From CAZPFP01 sp964585895 (lineage in GTDB: Bacteria; Patescibacteriota; Microgenomatia; PFEM01; JAHIFH01), in contig CAZPFP010000013.1 of NCBI GenBank assembly GCA_964585895.1, forward strand, positions 1 through 16,246: 16,246 nucleotides of DNA, written 5' to 3'. Every line of letters begins with the position of its first letter. Positions within the stretch are counted from its first letter, which is position 1. Made by a program: the position numbers and the translations under genes. Below the pieces are notes generated by a model that saw only the letters and a program-made list of their open reading frames with translations, did no database searches and had not been told where the DNA came from. Below are positions 6,848-12,110 of this stretch, in pieces.

Positions 6848-7202
6848 TTAAATTTGAAGCGCAGCCTTTCTTCTTTTCTTAGTTTCCTTGGCCAACCAAT
6901 CCTTGGGTACTTCAATTATTGTAGGAGATCGATCATTAATTTCCACGGATAAAATTTCCTCGGTTTCGGAAACAACCCTGCCCCTTAATATCGCCTCAAA
7001 TCCCTTCCTGCCAATTTCACTCGCTTTTTGTCTTAATATTTCCAAATCGCCTTTTTTTGCCCAAATAGGAATGCCATGATAAGGTAAAAAGGATTTTTAC
7101 CAAGACTAACAAATCTCCTGGTCTTAAAGCGTCAAACGAACCAATAAGACAGGGAATCCCAACTGATTTTGTCTCCACTAGATTTCCTTCTCTTTCCCTC
7201 AT
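6848..7202 (-). pseudogene. Frameshifted small gene of unknown function
   Basis: The gene has a good start: AAAGGAG lies a few bases before ATG 7202, 18 bases past the dnaB stop. The first frame is protein-like to about residue 36 (GIPCLIGSFDALRPGDLLVLVK). The next frame then continues it (SFLPYHGIPIWAKKGDL, then ILRQKASEIGRKGFEAILRG) and ends RKAALQI at 6848. The frames join at a five-A run on the coding strand (7094-7098). Removing one base restores a single protein of about 117 residues, with an alpha/beta N-terminal part and a charged C-terminal tail. I do not recognise the family. It may be a recent frameshift, a sequencing error, or a slippage site producing the full protein. Placement suggests co-transcription with dnaB. 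Confidence 0.6.
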
Positions 7203-7221
7203 TAATCTCCTTTAAACCATT

Positions 7222-9825
7222 CTATTCTTTCTCTCTTTTTGTTTCCATGCCATAAAATCTAATTCTATCTCCTCGGAAGCGCAGTTTCATCCGACGCAAG
7301 GGCCCGTTCCGGTGTTTAGCTACCTCCAATTCAATGCTCTCAATGTCTTCATCATCCTCTCGCCAAATAAACATTACCACGTCCGAGTCTTGTTCTATGC
7401 TGTTATGAACAACAATGTTATTGGCGACGAAACTTGCATGAATAGGTACTGTTGCATCATAGACTTCTCTAATCCCTATCTTTTCTATACTTACAACTTC
7501 ATCCCAGAACAAATCGGATTGGGTCAAAGATTCAAGTTTTTTGTTTTTTAATACTCTCAAAACTTCATTTAGTCTTTCTCTACTTAGGCCATTATTATGT
7601 CTTTGGGTTCCACTATAAGCCCAGTTCATCTTTGCGTGGAACTCCCTAGTTGTCATACCGTTTTTCATGCGAAGCTCCTCTATATCCGCCCAGATATCCT
7701 TTTGGACAACATCGTTATTAGGATTAGCCTTAATTCCCTTAAGAAATTCCACCGCCTCTTTTACTTTTTCTTCTTTCTCGCCAAAGATTCCTATTCTTGT
7801 TAGGAATTTTATTTGTTCTGTCTTCCCTTGGATATGGACGTTATACATATCCTCATATCCCTTTTTACTAGAAATCGTAATAGTAGATAAGATACCTAAT
7901 CTTAGGAGTAAATAAGAAACATCATTTGCTAAATTATAACTGCCAGAGGCATAATATAGCGTCACCTTTCTTTTCTTATCACCTTTATATATATGTATGC
8001 TTCCATCTGTTGCCCAAAGGTGTCTTAAAAACAAAGCTATCTTCTTATTCGACTGTCGAAAAACAAGACTAGGCACTTGTTTCTCTCTTGATCTTTGTCC
8101 GTAAATATCAAGCTCCTCATCCAGCCACTTAACAATTGGGTTTCTTCTCCCCCGAGCGAGTTTTTCTTTAGCTGAAAGGTATAAATGATACCAATTTTCT
8201 TGTTTTACAAGCCTAGGATTAATAGAAAATTCCTCCATAGCGGCCTTTTTAACCGCCCCTATCAAACCCAAGTTTAAATTTGTATAGTGAAGGGGTTGTC
8301 TCTTAACATAACAGCCATCACCAATTAAATGAGCAAGAAGAATTAAACGATTGTTATTTATTCCGCTCTCCTTTGTCGTTTTTATATCAAGAACCCTGGG
8401 CGTAGCTATTCTGTCACCAATTTCGAGTCTGTCCAATCTCTCCCAACCAGAAACTTTAAAGAAGGGGTGATTTCCCGACGCAGAAATTGCTCTTCCGCTT
8501 TTAAGCATCATTTTGTAGGTCATCTTTCTACCACTAGGAAAAACTTTGCTTACTTTTGCCGGCACTAATTTCATATTCTCGTCCATAGCCAAAATTGAAA
8601 TACCTGTCTTGCCAATCAATTCCTTTATTTTTATTCTTTCCCCTGTATTCGCCAGAGTTATTAAAGAGTTACCCAATAAACACCCGCTCTCCCGAAGATC
8701 AGCCAAGTGAGGTCTTGGGCTGCCTCTCTGCTCTACTGCTCTTGACAACTGAGAAACCGCCAAGACCGGCACTTTCAATTCCCTAGCTAAATTCTTCAAT
8801 TCCTGAGAAATATCAGAAACTTCGGTCACCCGATTTTCTCTCCGTCTCGTGCTCCTCATTAACTGGAGATAATCAACAATTAATAGTTGCAAACCGTGTT
8901 CCGCCATTAACCGCCTGGCTTTAGTCCTCATTTCCAAAACTGACAAAGCCGGCGTATCATCAATATAGAGAGGGGCTTCCGCCAAAATCCCCATCGCTTC
9001 AGAAAGCTTAGTAAAATCTTCTTCATCAAGACGACCCGTTTTTAATCGCCAAGCGTCAATATCCGCTTGAGCTACAAGGAGACGGTCAACCAACTCCTCT
9101 TTACTCATCTCCAGAGAAAAGAACCCCACTGGCAAATTTTCCTTAACCGTTACGTTTTGGGCAATGTTTAGAGCCAAGGCGGTTTTCCCAATTCCTGGTC
9201 TGGCTGCCAAAATAATCAAGTTCGAGGCTTGTAAACCCGCCAAGGTATCATCAATGTCCTTAAAGCCAGTGGGCACGCCTCGCAAACCACCGGCTCTTTT
9301 ATGAAGTTCATCAAGCCGGTCAAAAGATTCTGCCAGGGCATCCTTAATCGGTAAAAAAACTTGACGCAAATGTTTTTGGGATAAACCAAAAACTAATTCC
9401 TCTGCTTTATCCAAAACAGCGGTCGCCTCTTCTCCTTCATCAAAAGCGAATTCAGTAATCTTTGAGGCAGCGGAAATCAACTCCCTTTTAGTATAGTCAT
9501 CTTTAACTATCTTGCCATATTGCTCGACATGAGCCGCTGTCGGAACAGCATTAACTAAATCAGTTAAATAAGCGGAACTCCCGACCTTCGTCAAATTTTT
9601 GTCTTTTTTTAAACGCTCTTTTAGAGTAACAATATCAATCGGCTTTCTCTCCTCAAAAAGTTGAAGAATAGCCTTGTAAATTAAACCATTGACTTCTTTG
9701 TAAAAATGTTCTGGCAGTAAAAACTCCGCGATGGTGGCAATCGCGTCTTTATCAATCAAAATTGAACCCAACACACAAGTTTCAGCTTCGTCACTATGAG
9801 GCGGGATATGGATTTCTTCAGCCAT
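7222..9825 (-). CDS. dnaB: Replicative DNA helicase DnaB, with an in-frame intein
   Basis: The primary product has 867 residues; removal of the 427-residue intein leaves a 440-residue helicase of normal size. DnaB is the ring-shaped hexamer that unwinds DNA at the replication fork using ATP. The N-terminal primase-interaction domain spans about residues 1-150 (beginning MAEEIHIPPHSDEAETCVLG). The RecA-like domain has Walker A ARPGIGKT at 208-215, Walker B LLIVDYLQL near 320, and a motif ending LADLRESG at 381, where the intein interrupts. The C-terminal extein resumes SIEQDSDVVMFIWRE. The gene begins 15 bases after the stop of the MBL-fold gene, with no Shine-Dalgarno site. Function depends on protein splicing, since the intein separates conserved motifs of the ATPase core. 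Confidence 0.95.
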   Translation of the reverse strand: MAEEIHIPPHSDEAETCVLGSILIDKDAIATIAEFLLPEHFYKEVNGLIYKAILQLFEERKPIDIVTLKERLKKDKNLTKVGSSAYLTDLVNAVPTAAHVEQYGKIVKDDYTKRELISAASKITEFAFDEGEEATAVLDKAEELVFGLSQKHLRQVFLPIKDALAESFDRLDELHKRAGGLRGVPTGFKDIDDTLAGLQASNLIILAARPGIGKTALALNIAQNVTVKENLPVGFFSLEMSKEELVDRLLVAQADIDAWRLKTGRLDEEDFTKLSEAMGILAEAPLYIDDTPALSVLEMRTKARRLMAEHGLQLLIVDYLQLMRSTRRRENRVTEVSDISQELKNLARELKVPVLAVSQLSRAVEQRGSPRPHLADLRESGCLLGNSLITLANTGERIKIKELIGKTGISILAMDENMKLVPAKVSKVFPSGRKMTYKMMLKSGRAISASGNHPFFKVSGWERLDRLEIGDRIATPRVLDIKTTKESGINNNRLILLAHLIGDGCYVKRQPLHYTNLNLGLIGAVKKAAMEEFSINPRLVKQENWYHLYLSAKEKLARGRRNPIVKWLDEELDIYGQRSREKQVPSLVFRQSNKKIALFLRHLWATDGSIHIYKGDKKRKVTLYYASGSYNLANDVSYLLLRLGILSTITISSKKGYEDMYNVHIQGKTEQIKFLTRIGIFGEKEEKVKEAVEFLKGIKANPNNDVVQKDIWADIEELRMKNGMTTREFHAKMNWAYSGTQRHNNGLSRERLNEVLRVLKNKKLESLTQSDLFWDEVVSIEKIGIREVYDATVPIHASFVANNIVVHNSIEQDSDVVMFIWREDDEDIESIELEVAKHRNGPLRRMKLRFRGDRIRFYGMETKREKE
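7402..8682 (-). mobile_element. DnaB intein with LAGLIDADG homing endonuclease
   Basis: This 427-residue intein is translated in frame within DnaB, from Cys382 to Asn808. Splicing residues appear complete: N-terminal CLLGNSLITL with the first Cys, block B SGNHPFF with its His, block F VYDATVPIHASFVANN, and C-terminal VVHN before extein Ser. Two LAGLIDADG motifs, LAHLIGDGCY and LRHLWATDGS, lie in the middle and mark a homing endonuclease that could copy the intein into an empty dnaB allele. Between the second motif and block F lies an extra segment of about 60 residues (including NGMTTREFHAKMNWAYSGT and LSRERLNEVLRVL) that looks like a helix-turn-helix, perhaps a DNA-recognition module. The insertion point RESG/SIEQD is the one used by the well-known cyanobacterial DnaB intein. 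Confidence 0.93.
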
Positions 9826-9840
9826 AATAGTAGTTGGTGG

Positions 9841-10503
9841 CTAGCGCTTCCTTTTTAAAACCACTATTTCTCTCTCTTGGGGCAGCTTATCTCTAGAAAT
9901 AACCAATTTGTCTTTCGCCTTGTTCGCTTTTTCACCAATTGTCTTAAGAAAATCACCAATGGTAATCTCAATCCCAAAATCTGGTTTTAAATCCGGTGTC
10001 TTGTAGTGCATGGGAACAATAATCCGCGGTTCAATTTGACCAATCACTTCAATCGCTTGATTGTCATCAATCGTATAGGTCCCACCCACCGGAATAAACA
10101 AAATATCAACGCCGTTAAGTTCTTCCAACTGTTCTTCACTTAATTTATGACCCAAATCACCCAAATGAGCTAAACGAAGACCATCAAGATTAATTAAATA
10201 AATGGTGTTTTCTCCCCTTTTACTGCCGCCGGAATCATCATGAAAGCTAGCAATGCCAAAAATAGAAACGCCATTTACTTCATATTCACCTGGTCCGTCA
10301 ATAACAAAAGGCTCCTTTCTTTTAGTTGTTCCTTTGATGACATCAATATTATTATGGTCTTGATGATGATGAGAAATGGTGACAATATCTGCCGAAGCCC
10401 GAGGCATTTTAAAACCCACATTATCTTTATATGGATCAGTAATAATAATATTTTTCTTACCCTTAATTCGGAAGCATGAATGACCTAAATAAGCAATCTC
10501 CAT
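9841..10503 (-). CDS. MBL-fold metal-dependent hydrolase, UPF0173/UlaG-like
   Basis: This protein of about 220 residues has the metallo-beta-lactamase fold. It begins MEIAYLGHSCFRI, characteristic of the UPF0173/UlaG group, and carries the metal motif HHHQDH at residues 45-50 (HxHxDH), later HLGDLGH and IIVPMHY that supply further ligands. The substrate is unknown; related proteins include ascorbate-6-phosphate lactonase and RNA or nucleotide hydrolases. There is no signal peptide, so it is cytoplasmic. Three consecutive ATGs (10501-10509) are in frame. A promoter with its -10 at 10512-10517 makes 10503 or 10506 the likely starts and puts a more upstream GTG (10521) inside the promoter. It heads the transcription run into dnaB. 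Confidence 0.85.
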   Translation of the reverse strand: MEIAYLGHSCFRIKGKKNIIITDPYKDNVGFKMPRASADIVTISHHHQDHNNIDVIKGTTKRKEPFVIDGPGEYEVNGVSIFGIASFHDDSGGSKRGENTIYLINLDGLRLAHLGDLGHKLSEEQLEELNGVDILFIPVGGTYTIDDNQAIEVIGQIEPRIIVPMHYKTPDLKPDFGIEITIGDFLKTIGEKANKAKDKLVISRDKLPQEREIVVLKRKR

Positions 10504-10511
10504 CATCATCG

Positions 10512-10540
10512 AATTTATCACAAAACTAATCTCTTGACAA
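10512..10540 (-). promoter_or_regulatory. Promoter of the MBL/dnaB run
   Basis: On the minus strand TTGTCA (10540-10535), a 17-base spacer and TAAATT (10517-10512). Initiation would fall on the ATG repeat at 10501-10509, giving a leaderless mRNA. Its -35 overlaps the plus-strand -35 at 10534-10539 almost exactly. Confidence 0.55.
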
Positions 10541-10562
10541 GGGGGCGATTTTGGTCTATAGT
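10534..10562 (+). promoter_or_regulatory. Promoter of the Ig-like envelope protein gene
   Basis: Perfect TTGACA at 10534-10539, a 17-base spacer, and TATAGT at 10557-10562. The leader to ATG 10583 would be about 13 bases with no Shine-Dalgarno site. Confidence 0.7.
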
Positions 10563-10582
10563 CTTTTTCACTGCCACTTTAA

Positions 10583-11008
10583 ATGAGAAAAGAAGTCCTC
10601 ATTGATATTATTATCGGTTTTGGTTTAGGTTTGGTAATTACTTTTGGTATTTGGACGGCAAACAAAGCCTTAAAAGAAAGTGCCCCAGAAAATACCGCTC
10701 CGGTTGAAGAAACGAAAGTAACACCAACGCCCTCGTCCTCTTTAGAATTAGTCATTGTTTCCCCTGAAAACAATATTATCAGTGAAAAAGAAATAGTTGA
10801 AATCTCCGGTCAAACTTCATCCAAAGCTATTATTGCCATTACTTATCCAGAAGGAGAGAAACTTTTAGAAGCTGATGAAGACGGTAATTTTTCCACCGAA
10901 ATTTCTTTAATTGGCGGTGATAATTTGATAAAAATTTCTGCTTTTAATGACCAAGGTGACGAAGCAACAAAAACTTTAACTGTAGTTTACTCGACCGCTG
11001 AAATTTAA
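10583..11008 (+). CDS. Membrane-anchored protein with Ig-like domain
   Basis: This 141-residue protein has an N-terminal membrane anchor at about residues 6-26 (LIDIIIGFGLGLVITFGIW), a Pro/Thr/Ser/Glu-rich linker (about 32-55, including TKVTPTPSSS), and one extracytoplasmic beta-sandwich domain (about 56-138). The domain carries the pattern VSPENNIISEKEIVEISG, then DEDGNFSTEISLIGGDN and KTLTVVYS, which resembles the Ig-like glucodextranase-B/bacterial Ig repeats found in surface proteins. There is no catalytic motif. It probably displays a small binding or structural domain on the cell surface. It is likely co-transcribed with the following secreted protein, separated by a 49-base gap containing a hairpin repeat. 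Confidence 0.7.
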   Translation: MRKEVLIDIIIGFGLGLVITFGIWTANKALKESAPENTAPVEETKVTPTPSSSLELVIVSPENNIISEKEIVEISGQTSSKAIIAITYPEGEKLLEADEDGNFSTEISLIGGDNLIKISAFNDQGDEATKTLTVVYSTAEI

Positions 11009-11054
11009 AAACCTGCGCTTTGCGCAGAACCTTGTTTCTCGCTAGCGCTCAAAA
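11009..11054 (+). repeat. Dispersed hairpin repeat, copy 2
   Basis: This copy contains the hairpin CTGCGC-TTT-GCGCAG followed by AACCTTGTTTCTCGCT and GCGCTCAAAA. Compared with copy 1, an A:T pair in the stem is replaced by G:C, so the hairpin is preserved by a compensatory change. It lies directly before the ATG of the secreted protein gene. Confidence 0.7.
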
Positions 11055-11057
11055 TAG

Positions 11058-11822
11058 ATGAAAAAAATTATTGTTTTATTACTAGCATTTTCCCTTATTA
11101 GCCTCGTTCCCTTGGGGGTATTGGCTCAAGACAATGAAGAACCATCTCCATCCCCAGATGACGAACGGATTAAGCAAAAGGTAGAAGAAAGAATTGAAAA
11201 AGTACTGAGTTCTGCCGAAGAGGAACAAAAAAGAGCTTTGGTAGGAACCCTAAAGTCCGTCACCAATTCCACTTTAACAATTGAAACTCAAGCAGGAGAT
11301 TTCCAAGCCAAAATAGCCAGTGAAGCTACCATCCTCAATGAAAACCGGAAAGAAATTGAAATTGATGATTTGAAAATCGGCAGTAATATCATTGCCATGG
11401 GTTTTTTTGACGACCAAGATGTTCTTGATGCCAAAAGAGTGGTGATGACAGAGGAATTTCAAATCCCAGAAACAGACTCTGTTTTTGGTTTGGTGACTGA
11501 TATTTCTCAAGAAGAGAAGGTCCTAACCATCAAACATCCCAAAACCCAAACAGTTTATATGGTTGACATCGGCACTAAAACAAAAATTACCAAAAGAGTT
11601 AAGGGAGAAGTTAAGGAAATCAGTTTCAGCGAGATTGAAGAAAATGACCTTCTTGTTGTTATTGGCAAACCCGAAGAGAATGAGGAAAAAATTATTACTG
11701 CTAACTTGATACATGTTATTTCAGGAGAAATAGAAGAAGAGGAAGTTTCACCTTCCCCATCACCAAAGGTTTCACCAACCCAAGAAACTGAAGAAGAAAC
11801 TTCAGAAACCGAAGAAGAGTAG
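11058..11822 (+). CDS. Secreted acidic protein, DUF5666-like repeats
   Basis: This 254-residue protein has a Sec signal peptide (MKKIIVLLLAFSLISLVPLG, then VLAQD with likely cleavage after LA). The mature N-terminus is acidic and helical, followed by two similar beta-rich modules of about 70-80 residues: the first around RALVGTLKSVTNSTLTIETQ and the second around VFGLVTDISQEEKVLTIKHP. These look like small OB-type barrels of the DUF5666 kind. A Ser-Pro and Glu/Thr-rich disordered tail (SPSPSPKVSPTQE onward) ends the protein, with no sorting signal or anchor visible. It is probably exported and loosely associated with the envelope. The function is unknown. The stop is TAG, four bases before a new promoter. 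Confidence 0.65.
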   Translation: MKKIIVLLLAFSLISLVPLGVLAQDNEEPSPSPDDERIKQKVEERIEKVLSSAEEEQKRALVGTLKSVTNSTLTIETQAGDFQAKIASEATILNENRKEIEIDDLKIGSNIIAMGFFDDQDVLDAKRVVMTEEFQIPETDSVFGLVTDISQEEKVLTIKHPKTQTVYMVDIGTKTKITKRVKGEVKEISFSEIEENDLLVVIGKPEENEEKIITANLIHVISGEIEEEEVSPSPSPKVSPTQETEEETSETEEE

Positions 11823-11825
11823 GGC

Positions 11826-11854
11826 TTGACAAAACTCTATTAAAGTAATAGAAT
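11826..11854 (+). promoter_or_regulatory. Promoter of the His-leader/tRNA-His transcript
   Basis: TTGACA at 11826-11831, a 17-base spacer, and TAGAAT at 11849-11854. Initiation is expected at about 11861-11863, on the ATG of the His-rich leader peptide. Confidence 0.8.
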
Positions 11855-11862
11855 ATCTTCGT

Positions 11863-11907
11863 ATGATGTCTTTATCTCTATTCCATCATCACCACGACCG
11901 CGAGTAA
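11863..11907 (+). CDS. Histidine leader peptide (MMSLSLFHHHHDRE)
   Basis: This is a 14-codon reading frame with four successive His codons (CAT CAT CAC CAC, 11884-11895) and a TAA at 11905-11907. It starts eight bases past the -10, so it is translated from a leaderless or near-leaderless transcript. Leader peptides rich in the regulated amino acid are the sensor in ribosome-mediated attenuation, as in hisL of enterobacteria. What follows here is a terminator and then tRNA-His and hisS, exactly the genes such a sensor should control. The peptide itself probably has no function. I see no similarity to hisL beyond the His run, and convergent origin is likely. Confidence 0.8.
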   Translation: MMSLSLFHHHHDRE

Positions 11908-11997
11908 TCGTTGGTTGGTTTTGTGGTGAAAGAGATAAGATGATTTAATTAATTAAACTAAAGAGAAATTACAAAACCAGCTAACGGCTGGTTTTTT
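11872..11997 (+). promoter_or_regulatory. His attenuator: alternative helices and terminator
   Basis: Three competing RNA helices can be drawn. (1) His codons: TCACCAC (11889-11895) with GTGGTGA (11923-11929), extended by TTATCTCT (11872-11879) with AGAGATAA (11931-11938). (2) Antiterminator: GGTTGGTTTTGT (11913-11924) with ACAAAACCAGCT (11971-11982), 12 continuous pairs including two G:U. (3) Terminator: AAAACCAGC (11973-11981) with GCTGGTTTT (11987-11995), then the T-run. Helix 2 excludes both 1 and 3. A ribosome stalled on His codons disrupts 1 and favours 2, giving read-through; a ribosome reaching TAA covers the 5' arm of 2, so 3 forms. Confidence 0.8.
11973..11997 (+). terminator. Intrinsic terminator directly before tRNA-His
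   Basis: A nine-pair stem, AAAACCAGC/GCTGGTTTT with loop TAACG, merges into six Ts (11992-11997). The T-run ends at the base before G-1 of tRNA-His, so termination precludes the tRNA and read-through starts with it. Confidence 0.85.
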
Positions 11998-12074
11998 GGT
12001 GGCTGTAGCTCAGTGGTTAGAGCGTCCCGCTGTGAACGGGAAGGTCGGGGGTTCAACTCTCCTCAGTCACCCCA
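11998..12074 (+). tRNA. tRNA-His (anticodon GTG) with encoded G-1 and CCA
   Basis: The acceptor stem is GTGGCTG/CAGTCAC with one G:U pair. An extra G at -1 faces C73, the hallmark of bacterial tRNA-His. The D arm is GCTC...GAGC, the anticodon stem TCCCG/CGGGA encloses loop CTGTGAA (anticodon GTG), and the T arm is GGGGG TTCAACT CTCCT. The 3' CCA is encoded (12072-12074). The gene is transcribed from the attenuated His-leader promoter. Confidence 0.97.
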
Positions 12075-12075
12075 A

Positions 12076-12104
12076 TTGTCAGTAATCAGTCAAAATGCTA
12101 TTAT
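12076..12104 (+). promoter_or_regulatory. Internal promoter of hisS
   Basis: TTGTCA at 12076-12081, a 17-base spacer and TATTAT at 12099-12104. Six bases separate the -10 from the hisS ATG, so initiation should be at the A of ATG. The -35 starts two bases after the tRNA CCA end. Confidence 0.65.
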
Positions 12105-12110
12105 CAAAAT

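Noticed and set aside
10504..10521. GTG start for the MBL-fold protein at 10521
   Set aside because: It lies inside the predicted promoter, upstream of the expected transcription start; family homology begins at MEIAYLGHSCF.
11861..11997. A T-box riboswitch upstream of tRNA-His/hisS
   Set aside because: I see no T-box consensus, no specifier stem-loop, and the leader contains a good His-rich reading frame with its own start, which fits ribosome-mediated attenuation better.
11973..11997. The hairpin before tRNA-His as a simple terminator for the upstream secreted protein gene
   Set aside because: A strong promoter and the His leader lie between that gene and the hairpin, so the hairpin acts chiefly on the new transcript, although it would also stop read-through from upstream.
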